NCBI RefSeq assembly: GCF_910592395.1
Contig: NC_088314.1
Location: 18,077,998-18,141,997 of the forward strand
Source: Lineus longissimus
Lineage: Eukaryota > Nemertea > Pilidiophora > Heteronemertea > Lineidae
Direction of reading: 5' to 3'
Length of the DNA stretch: 64,000 bases
The translations under genes were made by a program, and so were the position numbers. The stretch's first letter is position 1. Every line of letters starts with the position of its first letter. A model generated the notes under the pieces. The model saw only the letters and a program-made list of their open reading frames with translations. It had not been told where the DNA came from and ran no database searches. Below, piece by piece: positions 1 through 12,775 of the stretch.

Positions 1-1496
1 TATCTTTAAACGTAGCCGGTCAAACTCGATGAGATGCAAAACCTTGGTGGTCAAGATGTCCTAAATTTGACCATCGGTGGGAAAACCCGGGTGGAAACAC
101 TGTAAAAGAGTATATAGCTGCATGCAGTTCATCTAAGTGCATCATTAGCGCACACAAAAGTAACCAAGCACACGGCTCTCGATGTTGACAGTGTGCAAAC
201 TACCTTTGAACACAAAATGGATACCACGAAGCGGCACAGTGCCGCGATTGTGCGACGAGCAAATTGTGGTCTTCCATTTGAATGCGGGTTGTAAACATAC
301 ATTAGGGAGTTTTTGCAAAAAATCCCTGAAACGTCAGCGCAAACGCCACTCCCACATGGCATGTTCGAGCTCCTGATCACGATGTCGAACAATGATGGGA
401 CATGCGATCGTGTAGGCGTTTCGAGAGGCTTTGCTGAAACTCAGTCCGTTATCTGTATTGAAGACTTATACGTTTTCAAGTCTATTTTTGGAATTTGGCA
501 CTCCCTTTTTTGGTGATTTCGAACAGAAAATGCAAGATTTTATGTTTCATTTGTAACTTCAAAGTGCAAAGGACGTAAAGGGGTACATCGTTCGTAATTA
601 CTGGTAGTCCAGTTAAATAGAAAATCCACTAATACACAATGCCGTAGCGCAGTTATTATGAAATTGTTGAAACTTTGTATTTATAGTATTTGGCTATCTG
701 TCTACAGAAAAGCAATGCTGAAATTTATTTATAGTATGTATTTACGCAATTTAAAATTCAATTCAAAATTCAAAATGTTTAACGAACGGCGTGGGCCAGA
801 ATCTTACTTACTTTGCCAGAATAAGACAAAGCATGACCAGGAATGAGTCGTTTGAAGCGACACACAGGGTGCCATAGCTTGCCAACCCGTTTTGGCTCTT
901 TTTGCATGCAGTGCCTGCCATTTTTTCCTGAAATGGAGTATGGAAACCAAATATTGTTGACAGATTTATCCATCCTAAAAACTGACAACACGACATCATA
1001 TTCGCAACTCAAACATTGCTTCAGCAAAATACTTGACCCTGCAGAAGGTGTGATGACGAATATCTGTCCAGTGAATACTTTGAGGCTGCTACGCCGTTCA
1101 ATCATGGGTTTTTGTTGCACGCACGCCCGTCCATTAGTCATGTGAAAGGTTAGCCTTTCAAACCGATACCATGGAGGATACTGAAGTGCCAAATCGCAAT
1201 TAACTTGTCCAAAGAACTTCATGTAGCTGTTGGTACATGTTAGTCCATAGTTTGTTGGAGTCTCAGAGAGTTCACACGGTGTTGGTAAACTGTCTGAATT
1301 TTATTGACCAGTAGAGGAATTTATCGCAGGATTCCAAATTTCTACAAACCATTGAAATTTTTTGCTGATATCCGAACATTCAGAGCTACATTGTACCTTT
1401 GAATCGAAAATGATGAGAAGGACATCCAGTTAGCCTATGGTACTAGCCGTGAGAATCAAAGGAACATTCGCGATAGAACGCAGCAAACTAGGCACA
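1..1496. other. 5' flank of channel gene A, no gene recognised
   Basis: Short ORFs occur on both strands but none has a recognisable domain. The stretch around 1199-1290 (AACTTGTCCAAAG followed by TTGTTGGAGT and a TTCAC block) is matched at about 6962-7050 in front of gene B. The tandem duplication therefore carried part of the 5' flank, which may include the promoter or 5'UTR. No TATA box stands out. Confidence 0.5.
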
Positions 1497-4400
1497 ATGA
1501 CTAAAGACAGGACAGTGACGACCAAGATAGGCACACGGGACGCCTGGGACAGTCCACCGGATTATGGCGAATCTGGCGGCATAACCATCGAGAAGGGTCC
1601 GCCAAAAAGCAAGAAGACATGGATGACCGCCATGTCTGCCGTGACAGCGGTGAAGGCCTTCAAGGACCCGTACCCCGTGGAAAGGGTAGAGAAGACCCCG
1701 GTTGACCCGTTAGAATGCGAAGCCAAGGATCCCACCTTCTTTCAACATTTCTGTTCACGGGTGGAAATCGCTGGCATAAAGAAAGTCTCTGATCCCGAAT
1801 ACGGTATATTTCGTCGTCTGCTTTGGCTGATGTTGATCTTGGGATGTTTGGGATTTGGCATCTTCCAATGTACCATCCAGATGGCGCAGTTCTTCAACCG
1901 GCCAATCAGGGTCAAGGTCAACGTGTCACGTGCCAAGGCGCTTGAGTTTCCGACCTTGACCTTCTGCAATTTTAACCTCTATAAGGAGAGTGCAACTGAA
2001 AAAGCAGGGATAACTGGGTTGCTTTTCGTAATCGTGAATCAGATAGATGGGGCGGACTTGACGCCTTACGACATGAAGAACTTCAACTGGACGGAAAATT
2101 ATATTCATTTTGGCCACCAGAAGAAAGACTCCATTGTGATGGTAAGTCCATTTAGTTCAGTAAGGAACGGACGCGACTCTCAAGGTGGCAGCACTTCTTT
2201 TGTTATGAAACTAGTGCTGCCACCTGGAGCTTTGCATTCGCTCCTGACTTTTAGTCTGTCCGGTGTTGCACTCGGAAGTATTTAAACGCCAAAAGTCATA
2301 TATAAAGAATTTGTTCTATTGCTAATAATGTGCCTTGTGCCTCAGCCCTTGATATCGTATGTCATTTGTAATTTCTATTTTCTCTCTGTGAGTCAAAACT
2401 AATTTCTTAAATAACTTCTTAAAACTTAAAGTTTGTTATAAGATGAACGTACCCGGGAACTTTTGTTCTTTGGAAGTTGATATTACCTCAACACTAGGCA
2501 TCCCCCATGAGAAACAGAAATAGTGAAATCCACGTTGGGGTTTGGGTACAGATGTGAGAGGTTGCGTTTCACTTCATCCTTTCTTGGATTACTTATGTGC
2601 CTGTGGAACATATCCAAAATTGTAGATATATTCTGCCTGATTTCCCATTGTTGAAATTGCACCCCCCCTCCCATTGCTTTGAGGATGGGAATATTTTTCA
2701 TTCAGTAAAATGTACCATATTTCAAAGTTGGCATTCCGAAGTTGGAACAAATATTTCAAAGATGGCAAACTTACAGAGTTGGCGAAATTCATTAAATCAG
2801 CAATGGGATAGCGACGTGATAGTAATTCGTGCAAAACGACAAGTCCAATTAATTCCAGGACTCTACGTTTCAGTGTTCCTTTCAACATAAGACTTGCACG
2901 GAGGCCAATTTTAGGCAGCTCACCACCGACATGGGCTGGTGTTTCCAGTTTAACTACGGTAAAAAAAAGTTAGCTGTGTCTTGTGCTTCAGTGTCTACAT
3001 TTATGCTGATTTTATCTTTCATCATATTCAACTTTACCTCACCAATAGCTATGTTCTTCTTCTTATTATGCAGTAAGACAAACTGTAGTCTATTTCACGA
3101 AAAAATGGCCCTTTTGGGATTTAGCATAGAAAATGCAGCATTTGTACAAATTTCCTCTAAAAAAATTCAAAGTCCAAGTATCTAAAAATACTTACTTTGT
3201 AAGATTCGGAAAATGCATCAACTAGAACGAGCCTTTAATATATAGTGAAATACTGATTTATTTCTCTAGCCATATTCAGCCGTTTCTCCGGACAGTGCCA
3301 TTTGAAATCAACTTTAAGATTTTTTTAGCACCCTTTTCTTCTAAAAAGAGCGCCCTTTATTGAAAGTTGAAAGAATGCAATAGGCAAATTCTAAACCCGA
3401 AACCTTTTTGATGTAAGATACAAAATATCTCAATCCTTTCCAGAGAATCCGTTGCTGAAAGTTGAGAATGCTGGCACCGATTTCGCTCTCCAACTTCATC
3501 TGTATGTCGAGACGGAAGAATATCTGGTGAGCGCCAATGGCCCTGGCATGGGCTTCAAGGTAGGTCCAAATAACAAACTAGAAACAGGACAGTCATAGCT
3601 ACTGACTCATCAATTAATACCATAAGTACCGACATCCAACTGTGGTATCATAATCTAAAACATCTAGATTTATAATGAACCGCAGTTTACAATGTAAATG
3701 CACTATACGCCTACGGTGCCTCGTTTTGGATTTAGCGGTAGGCAACTATAACCGCTTGGGTTGTTGCAAAATATGGGAGCAGTCAAAAAGCATTTAAAAC
3801 CACATTATTCGTTATCTAATTTGAGATGTTTTAGAACAGAAATTGATACCTCACTGTCGGTATTGATTGTCTCACCAAAACCGCTTGGGTGGAAGTTATT
3901 GGTCTACATTTTAGCGCCACCCTCGCGGTTTTGGTGAGACAACCAATACCTCCAGTTCGGTATTAAGGAATTGAACTGTGGCATCATACTTCCATTCCTT
4001 CCATTTCTCATCATATTTCTACGAAATAAGTAAAGTAAGACTGATTGATAGCATCCGTTGCCATCTTTTCTAAAGGTCACGTGCGGTGGCCATTTTATCC
4101 AGAAGTCGTTATCTGCTTGGCAATTGGGTCGCTATTTGTGACGTCACATGGGTATCAAAACGGCGTGAGTAATTCCTAATCGAACACTCTTATGGTTTCT
4201 CTCTCCCAGGTGTTGCCTCATGATCTGTACGACATCCCCCTGATGAGACCCTCGGGGATAGCGGTCAGTCCAGGAATGATGACTTTCATTGGACTCAAGA
4301 AGAGGAAGGTAGGTTGGCCCATAGGAATCCCTAGCCAGGATAGACACCACCAATCTTGGGCAGCCTTCGTCTGGAACCAGGGGTGGAAATCGTATGCCGG

Positions 4401-5616
4401 ATCGTACGAGACATAGTATATATATGTTGCAGCCGGTGATATGATCAGCACGCTGGCAAACAGATCGGTGCAGATTCTTCCAAACTGTCTTTGGCGTTCT
4501 GTTCTTATATACCAAGCGACTCTTGTACCAGCGACATTTGCAAGCCATACTTTGAACAGTCCAAGACAAAGGCAGACCACCGACCTCTCCAACGACTACT
4601 GTCTCTTTTAGGTCGAGAAGCTTGCGGCACCCCACGGCACTTGCGGGTCCAAGCCATTGAAGTACTTCGCCAACTACTCCACATCAGCCTGCCTCGTTGA
4701 GTGCAATACGGATTACATCGCTGAACATTGTGGATGCAAACTTGACTACCAGCCCGGTAAGATTTCGAGCCCAGGATTTACAGACCGCACATCCCGGGGC
4801 TTCCATAATGATTGCAAAGAGATCGGAGAGCCTTCATTTCAATGCATATCCGAAGACATCATTCATTAGCAAATAACAGCCACAACTTTTTTTCAAAAAG
4901 ATGAAAAATGGGCATTTAAACCTCACTGATCAATCTGTAGTGATTTTCGAATATTTTCGTATTTTCCAAAAATAATGCTTATCACGATGCTTAATATCAT
5001 TATCAATTAAGGTCATCAAAAACTGAAATTAGTGCTTTATCATCAATCAAGGCCACTAGAAAGTAAATGCCAACAGTGCCCTACAAAGAATCAAGGTCAT
5101 CAAAAGTAAATGCCAGACGTGCTTAATTTACCATCAGTATATATTGTTTCCTTCCTCCCAGGTAACTTCTCGTTCTGCAATCCCAAGGACATGTACGACT
5201 GTGCCTTCGACCGGTCCAAGCTGTTTGTCAGCGACCCAAACCAGACCTGTACGGACGCGTGCCCAGACGAGTGCAAGTCGACCACCTACGAAACCGACTG
5301 GTCGGCCATAGATATCAAGCCGGACTACTACGAAGGGGTTATCTATAAAGGCAACTTGTCCCACACTTACAACAAGAATGTCACTCCAGAGAGCATGGCC
5401 AAGAACCTTGCCGTCGTCTATATCTTCTACCGCGATATGAACGTGGAGGAGACGGTCCAGCAACCTGCTTACTCCTCCTTCGATATGTTCTGCGACGTTG
5501 GGGGTACCTTCGGCCTCGTTCTCGGCGCCAGTGTACTCACTTTCATCGACATCGTGGACTTCCTTGTCTACTATTTCGTCACTCGGAAAATGACGCAGAA
5601 GGTTGCAGTAAATTAA
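1497..5616 (+). CDS. DEG/ENaC-family sodium channel subunit, gene A (six exons)
   Basis: Exons 1497-2141, 2874-2958, 3444-3559, 4210-4308, 4612-4756 and 5162-5616 join in phase (0,1,0,0,1) to a protein of about 514 residues, the usual family length. Seen: a cytosolic N-terminus with a PPDY motif at residues 20-23; TM1 near 105-130; the post-TM1 signature FPTLTFCNFN; the exon-2 DMGWCFQFN block; the cysteine-rich thumb (HGTCGS, YSTSAC, CGCKLDYQPG); and TM2 with the GAS selectivity filter in LVLGASVL. Family members form trimeric amiloride-sensitive cation channels in the plasma membrane. The start ATG at 1497 was chosen because alignment with gene B begins there; an upstream in-frame ATG at 1437 is unmatched. 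The His of the usual HG gating motif is Ala (EIAG), and Cys precedes DVGG at the degenerin position. The ligand or stimulus cannot be read from the sequence. Confidence 0.93.
3841..3966. mobile_element. Foldback MITE in intron 3 of gene A
   Basis: Two imperfect inverted arms, TTGATACC...TGTCTCACCAAAACCGC and GCGGTTTTGGTGAGACAA...GGTATTAA, lie about 35 bases apart. Related but degraded sequence is visible near 6350-6450 and 36310-36420. The large palindrome at 29083-29244 shares the GGTATTAA ends and a CCAATGACC/GACCGC style core. It is a short non-autonomous element with no coding capacity. Confidence 0.65.
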
Positions 5617-7171
5617 AAAGTACATGTAGTAAATCAGATGTCAGAATGTGACAGACATTTTGGGGGAACCACCATGACAAAACAAATACCGCCTTGATGT
5701 TGCACTGCTGTTAGTGGCCGCCATCTTGAATTGGAGAATCAGTAAACCGAGTTTGACTTCCTTTGCAACAATGGTTACCAATGATTGTGATTTTCAAAAG
5801 CTGAAAAACAATCATTTGTGAGAGTGCATACTATACAATTTTTATGTAGTCGAGTGAAGGGTTGTGTAGTTATGGAATTAACCTAACTGAGTTTATCGCC
5901 GTGTCAACAAACATCGCAAGTCATTCTCCACCCTCGAATACTAGAGTCAGTCGTAATGCCGAGTATTGCCCTGAAGTTCAGGATGGGCATTTTCCTAAGC
6001 AGGCATGATATATGTAAGCATATTCTCTACGACAGTATCAGCTTCCACGTTGTATTAGTCACTGTGTATTATATACATTGCAATCGCGTAGTGTTATCGA
6101 ACTAAAATATGGCCTTGGCCACAGATTCGTACTCTGGGGATAAAATTACAAAAGCCTATTTCGTTTAAAACAAAACAGTGTCAATGGTTTCATATATCCC
6201 TAATCCGTCACAAACTTTTGGGTGACGAGAGGCCCTAAAATCTTATCAAAATGAAATAGCTTCGTCAAGGCCATTCGAGAGCAATGGCGGCCAATATAAA
6301 CAGGGACGGAACGACGTCATCAAGAATAAGAGTTCCGGATGGAACAAAAATGTAGGTCAAAACCGAAGCGCCTCGTCGTGGTTTAGAGTGAATTGACCGC
6401 TCCATTTGAGCTGAGTTTAGTGAGACAATCAAATCAATACCGACTGTAATATATCAACGTCTATTCTAAAACACTCAAAACAAAACATCGAAATGTGTTT
6501 TTTAGCTTCCATATTTTGCCCCACACCAAACGGCCATGGCCTCCTCACCATATCCGCTGCCACCAAAACGAGACACGGCACATTATGCACTTAACAGGGA
6601 ACAATTAACCAAGGTTAAATGATAAATATAGCTAGAATGATCAATTCAGCTAATATATGGTTGGAATAACAAATTAAACTATTAACGCTACAGTGAAAGA
6701 ATCAGTTCGAGAGTCATTGACAGTTTCATTGATAATGACAACTAGCAGCATGTCATCCTAAATTGCAAACCAAACATTACTTGTAAACAATCTCGTTCCC
6801 ATTAGGTGTGCAATGTGGAAATTGTTTGTGTATCTCACATATGTCTAGCGCTTTTAGAGTACTGGGTTCAGGTAGGCGCCCACATCCATTTGGTTTCGTG
6901 GGAATTTGCACTTAAACTCGATACAACGGAAGCAGTCCTAATTTATAGGCAGCAGTCCTAATTAAAAACTTGTCCAAAGTACTTCTGGTCATTAGTTGGC
7001 GGTGAGTGGAAGAGATTTTGTTGGAGTTCAAGCGAATTCACGCGTGGTTTTTTTGTCATCAGGTCCCAAAACCTTTTCTTACTATCAGAGTTCATCATAG
7101 ATACATACCATCCGGTGTTTGAACATAATGAGAGCGACTTCGCAGTAGAGGCGGCTAAGTACGTTGGCATA
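5617..7171. other. Intergenic region between channel genes A and B
   Basis: No coding region is recognised. Around 6290-6480 there is a degraded relative of the foldback family seen at 3841 (TGAGACAATCAAATCAATACC). A segment near 6060-6145 resembles one near 45355-45450 (GTGTTATC..., then ATGGCC...GACCACAGATTC-like words), probably an old dispersed repeat. The last ~200 bases are the duplicated 5' flank shared with gene A. Confidence 0.5.
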
Positions 7172-10100
7172 ATGGTCAAAGACAGGATAGTGAAGACTAG
7201 AAGGGGTGCACGGGACGCCTGGGACGGTCCGCCTGATTATAACGAATCGTGCGGCAGAACCATCGGGGAGGCTCCATCGTGGAAGACCGCCGTGTCTGCC
7301 GTGACCGCGGTGAACGCCTTTAAGGACCCGTTCCCCGTGGAAAAGGTGGAGAAGGCTCTAACTGACCCGCTTCAATACGAAGCCAAGGGTCCCACTTTCT
7401 CTCAACAATTCTGCTCACGGGTCGAGATGGCTGGTCTCCGTAAGGTATCTGATCCTGAATACGGCATACTTCGTCGTCTGCTCTGGCTCATTTTTATCTT
7501 AGGATGCCTTGGATTCGGAATATTCCAGTGTACCATCCAGATCACGCAGTTCTTCAACAGGCCAATCAGGGTCAAGGTAAACATAACACGTGTCAAGGAG
7601 ATGGAGTTCCCGACCTTGACCTTCTGCAATTTCAACTTCTGGAAGGAAGGGCCATCAACACGTGATGGAATAACTGAATTAGTTTGGATGATTGTTTATC
7701 AGGTTAAAGGTGCCGACTTGACGCCTTACGAGCCCTTCAATAACTTCAACTGGACGAGAGAGCATCTAAATTTTGGTCACCAGAAGAAAGACTCCATTGT
7801 ATTGGTAAGTCAATCTTGCTGGTCAAGAAGCTGACATGACGTGACTAGGTGGCAGCACCAGTTCTTTCAGCGGACATTGCTTTTGTTCTACCTTTCCTGT
7901 TAGAAGTGCTGCAATCTGGAAGGTTGCTCCTGACCGATGTGTAAAATTAGGGCCTTTGCCATATTTTGGAACCAGCCGAGCTACGGAACTAACACTGTGT
8001 GGGGAGGGAATACCAAGTGAGTGAGTAGGCCTTGGCCTCATCTCACCAATCCCTGTCTCCGTCTGGTAGAGAAAGTGCCCTTGATGGTAGGCGCCTTTAT
8101 CTTTCAGTGTTCCTTTCAACACAAGACATGCACGGAAGCAAACTTCAGGCACCTCACCACCGACATGGGCTGGTGTTTCCAGTTTAACTACGGTAAGGGG
8201 CGTTCTAGCCTAAAACTACAACGACAACAACGAGTGACGCGCCCCCGTGCGGAGGTTGGGAATGTCCAAGTCTTTCAAACCGGTCACCGAATTATTTTAG
8301 AGGCTACTTTAGTTCATTCTCAGTGAGTGATACAAAATTGGACCGTCGATTTTGTTAGCAACATCGGAACTACACGTTCTTTCTCCTTAAAAGATTTGAA
8401 AGAGTGCAATAGGCGAATTCTAAACCCAAAACCTTTGTGATGTCGGACGAAAAAATATCTCAATCCTTTCCAGAGAATCCGTTGCTGAAAGTTGAGAATG
8501 CGGGCACCGACTTCGCTCTCCAACTTCATCTGTATGTCGAGACGGAAGAATACGTGGCGAGTGCCAATGGTCCTGGAATGGGCTTCAAGGTAGGAAATGA
8601 AAAACAATCATGCTCTTGTGGGCCGATTCACGTCGGAATAGTCTGAGAGTTCGACCGGATGCGCCCTTTGAAGTGCGAGGCTAATTGCCGGTTCCCGGCC
8701 AGCATCAGTTTAGTTTGACTGCGACAGCGAGAGTGAGGACAGGATCCCTGTTTAGTGACTTGCAGTGGCAGCGCGAATGTTGCATGATGTAGCCTACCTC
8801 ACTCGGAGATCTCTCCATAATTCGTCATGTTAATACCAAGTACATTACCTCATTGGCAGCATAAGGCGTGTACCGAGGGCGCTGCAATATTTCGTCTTGT
8901 AGAATGTCCTACAACACCTTTAACAAGCTTTATCCCCCGTGTCACTGCTTCATCTCCGTCCAGCCTGCGCGGGTGACTTGTCATCTCCCAGCCTCGCTGT
9001 GTTCCCACTGTTTTGTTCTCGGTATCGGTGGCGGCGGGCCAGTTAACAGTAGGTGCTGGTGCATTAGGTATTGTTGGTGTGTGCATACCAGATAAGTGGT
9101 GAGCGCGTGCTTTTTGTCCATTCTTTCTTGACTTTCATTTGGGCAAGCATCAAGAATGCATTTTCCCCCCTATGATCCTCGAGCCACGTATGCGGTGGCT
9201 AATCGTCAGTCGGCGCGTACTCGCAACACGGGTCGGAGTGAAGGTCAAGGCCTCTCTTATGGTTTCTCTCTCCCAGGTGTTGCCTCATGATCTGTACGAC
9301 ATCCCCCTGATGAGACCCTCAGGAATAGCGGTCAGTCCTGGCATGATGACATTCATTGGACTCAAGAAGAAGAAGGTGAGTTGACCTCTCCAAACACACA
9401 GCTTTGGCCTCATTGGCCGATCATGCAGCCTGGACCCAGTTCTGGGTTAAATGTTTCATTACATTAGACAGCTGGAGAGACCATAACTTTTCAATACGAG
9501 GAAACAAAGAAAGACATGTCAATCTATTGTTCAGCGTTCCCAAACACTGAGGGGAAACACCCAGAAACGAACACTCAAAAACGTTACAACTGCCGACATC
9601 ATGCCCCACTTGTCAAACAGCAGTGTGGTCTTCGAATAAGATGTGATGTTATTACTGATATTATTTATTCTGCATATATTTATCAACAAATTAACATCAT
9701 CTTTCAACATTTCGCAGTCCGCGCCGAAACTGACTGATTCTTCTTGCTCCTCTTAGGTCGAAAAGCTTGCGGCACCCCACGGAACTTGCGGATCCAAGCA
9801 ATTGAAGTACTTCGCCAACTACTCTACGTCTGCTTGTTTCGTTGAGTGCAACACCGACTACCTGGCCGAATATTGTGGATGCAAATTGGACTACCAGCCT
9901 GGTAAGAGTTTGAGGACAGGGTTCCTCTTTGAATCGTGGATATCCATGACAACATTACTTGAGAGGTTAAATAGTGCTTTACGATCAGTCAAAAACATGA
10001 ATGTACCATCAGTCAAGGTCAAAAAGTGACTGCCAACAGTGCATTACTATCAGTCAAAGTCGTCAACAGTGCTTTACCATCAGTCAAGGTCATCTGAAAG

Positions 10101-10644
10101 TGACTGCCAACACTGCTTTACTATCAGTCAAGGTCAGCTGAAATTAAATGCCAAATAAATGTAAATGTGTTTTCTCTCTTTTTTTCAAGGAAACTTCTCG
10201 TTCTGCAGTCCCAAGGACATGTACGACTGTGCCTTCGACCGGGGCAAGCTGTTTGTCACCGATCCAAACCAGACCTGTACGGACGCGTGCCCAGACGAGT
10301 GTAAGTCGACCACCTACGAAACCGACTGGTCGGCCATAGAGATCAAGCCGGACTACTACGAAGGGGTTTTCGAGTCGAACAACTTGTCCAACACGTACAA
10401 CAAGGATGTCACTCCAGAAAAGCTGGCCAAGAACCTTGCCGTCGTCTATATCTTCTACCGCGATATGAACGTGGAGGAGACGGTCCAGCATGCTGCTTAC
10501 TCCTCTTTCGATATGTTCTGCGATGTGGGGGGTACATTCGGCCTCGTTCTCGGCGCCAGTGTACTCACTTTCATCGACATCATCGACTTCCTCGTCTACT
10601 ATTTCGTCACTCGGAAAATGACGCAGAAGGTTGCAGCAAATTAA
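7172..10644 (+). CDS. DEG/ENaC-family sodium channel subunit, gene B (tandem duplicate of A)
   Basis: Exons 7172-7804, 8108-8192, 8474-8589, 9277-9375, 9757-9901 and 10190-10644 join to about 510 residues. Exons 2-6 have exactly the same lengths as in gene A (85, 116, 99, 145, 455) and very similar sequence. Exon 1 is 12 bases shorter and diverges most after TM1. Seen: PPDY at residues 20-23, TM1 near 100-126, FPTLTFCNFN, DMGWCFQFN, HGTCGS, CGCKLDYQPG, and LVLGASVL in TM2. As in gene A, the HG motif is AG and the residue before DVGG is Cys. The ATG at 7172 aligns with that of gene A. A and B are a recent head-to-tail duplication about 1.5 kb apart. They could be co-expressed or form heteromers, but this is inference. 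Confidence 0.93.
9985..10145 (+). repeat. Short tandem repeats in intron 5 of gene B
   Basis: Degenerate units of roughly 30-60 bases built on ATCAGTCAAGGTCA and GTGACTGCCAACAGTGC. A related run (ATCAAGGTCATCAAAA, AAGTAAATGCCA) sits at the same place in intron 5 of gene A, about 5000-5115. The repeat therefore predates the A/B duplication and has changed copy number since. Confidence 0.7.
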
Positions 10645-11377
10645 GGAGGACAACTCCTACTAAGAAAATTCGATGTCAAATAGGGCAGAAAATTAAGGGA
10701 ATCCCGGCACTAACTAGAATTGCCATCTGTTGGGAAAGCCTATACTAGTATTTTCAGCGTGCTACATGTGAACAATGTACACGAACTTCGCAATGACTTT
10801 GAATCACGTAGAGATTAGATTTCACATCACCTAGAAAACCAACATTATTACCACAAATTTGTATATCTTCATTGACGACTTCTGCGCAACCCCGGAACTA
10901 GATTGAGTGATGACGTCATTCCATGAGTGCCAACACAAGCTACCATTTTGTTTACCAACTCACAGGCGCGTGAAAATATCAAAATCATCCCGCCGTTCCA
11001 GAATAAATAGAAACAGACAATTCACATAACAGTACTAGCGTTGTGTGTGATTTGATTGGGGGTTGGTCGATCGCTTACGGTATTTTCTGTGATGACATGC
11101 TGTAATGGCAGTGTGTATTGGCAGAGAGAATGTCCTACGCTCTGCGCAGAGAACACCTTCTTATATAACCCATTTCTCTCATAAGAAACCTCATCAATGT
11201 AGTGAGTATTTATCTTAGCCCTGCACTGGGTTGATGATTACACTTCTGTATGATAACTATAAATGTGCGAAGATGCTGTCATCATAAGACGACATCGACT
11301 AGTTGTGCTTTGTATCTATCCCGCATCCATAAACTGAATTCCGGCCATTTTTGACCAAAGTTGACTACGAGACTTAA

Positions 11378-11712
11378 AGGGAACTGGAACCGCCGAGCGA
11401 TTTATTCAACTTTTCCACTTTCACCGCCCGAGAAAGTCAAACTTCCAACTTCCTATTCAAGTTCAGATTTGTAGCTCCGCTCCCAGTGCCCGAGCATGCG
11501 CAGTTCAATTTGTTATTATTGAGAATCATGTGAGAATCACGTGAGTTTTGCGATCTTTCATTCATGAGTTTTCGTAGTAAATTCCATAGTAGTGACGTCA
11601 CTCAATGATTGACAGCTAGGCACCATGTTTCATTCATGCCTCGTTCTGATCACCCGATACGCGGGAAATGAAAACGAGGTCATACGAACTGGCTTGGCGG
11701 TTTCAGTTCCCC
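11378..11712. mobile_element. MITE flanked by TTAA
   Basis: The ends AGGGAACTGGAACCGCC (left) and the reverse complement of GGCGGTTTCAGTTCCCC (right) match at 15 of 17 positions, and TTAA lies immediately outside both (11374-11377 and 11713-11716). TTAA duplication is typical of Kolobok and piggyBac elements. There is no ORF, so it is a non-autonomous copy. Confidence 0.75.
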
Positions 11713-12121
11713 TTAAAGGGAAGGGCCCGCCAAAAAATGGGGAGTTTTGGACGGCCCGGTCAAAACCTTAGGCGGGAATAAGGTTTCATTGATAAATATA
11801 AGGAGTTTCAAGGCCCCCAAATTACTTGTAAGGTTCAATAGATACTGGCCTTTCATTGGTTTACCGTTTGCGTATCATTTACATACTCTCATCTTGAAAA
11901 ATATGACAATATTTACGATCACGTTATTGATTTTTGCAACATTTTCGGTAACGCGCCCCTTGCGGATCTGTAAGGTACCATTCGGATGCTTGAAAAATGT
12001 TAGTGGCGTGGCTCCATCTGCTACAGCTGTCACCGCGCCGGTGTTAGTCTCACGTCTTGGCGTCTGCACCACCCTTGGGGAACACCTCAATGCCGTTGGC
12101 GTACTGACGAGACCAGCGTCT

Positions 12122-12352
12122 CTAGAGGCTCCGACGTGACAGGTCACTTGGCTGGAATGGCCCCATCTCCTCTTCACTCATGTTCATTGCCGGCAATTCT
12201 GGCAAATATCTTGAGTCGTCATGGTTGTCAAACAAGTCTTGGATAATATGCTGCCTCATTTCTTCTGTACTGTTCGGATCAGGGGCCTCGCTCTCCACCG
12301 GCCCAGAATCCACCGGCGACTCGAAATCCATACTACTATTCTCGCCATTTTC
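12122..12352 (-). other. Acidic hypothetical ORF, possible exon
   Basis: Reading from an ATG at about 12352 gives an acidic, unstructured peptide (MENGENSSMDFESP... through a MSEEEMGPF block) of roughly 75 residues. Its composition looks coding, but I recognise no domain and see no convincing splice partner. It may be a first exon or a transposon ORF remnant. Confidence 0.2.
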
Positions 12353-12654
12353 CATTTTCTCCTCTCTCCAACTCACTACTATCGCTATTGACTGCGTAAC
12401 ATACACTAACATTGCTAACTTCATTTACCAGAACACTGGCCTCTTTGTAGCCGATTATGTAACCCATAGTGGAAACACCCGACAGCGTCGCCCGGCATGA
12501 TACACGTGCTACTGGCATATTTATAACTCGTAGTAAATAAGGTTGTAAAATTATGCAAATGAGATGCCGTATAGGGAAACCATGACGTCACTAAGCAGTG
12601 CTTATTTCTGCTACGGGTGGCGCTGTTGCTTGCTTCTGGAGGCGCTATTCAACC

Positions 12655-12775
12655 TCTTTAATGTGGACAAGATGTGGAGAGGCAGGAGGGGACTAGACCA
12701 ACCCCGTAGAGTGCGTAGTGCGATTAGGGCGGCGGACGGAAGAGTTATTTTTATACAGGTTAAAGGCCGTGGTTT
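12655..12775 (+). repeat. Dispersed repeat, copy 1
   Basis: ATGTGGACAAGATGTGGAG, GACTAGACCAACCC, GTGCGATTAGGGCGGCGGAC and GTTATTTTTATACNGGT occur in the same order here and at about 19073-19205. The two copies differ by small insertions. The family is unknown; a SINE or a fragment of a larger transposon is possible. Confidence 0.6.

Noticed and set aside
4144-4635. Minus-strand ORFs around exons 4 and 5 of gene A
   Set aside because: No family motifs; they overlap sense exons 4 and 5, which match gene B exactly in length and phase.
5134-5625. 163-codon minus-strand ORF opposite the last exon of gene A (and the equivalent at 10144-10653)
   Set aside because: Antisense to a conserved coding exon that has family motifs in the sense direction; openness follows from codon bias.
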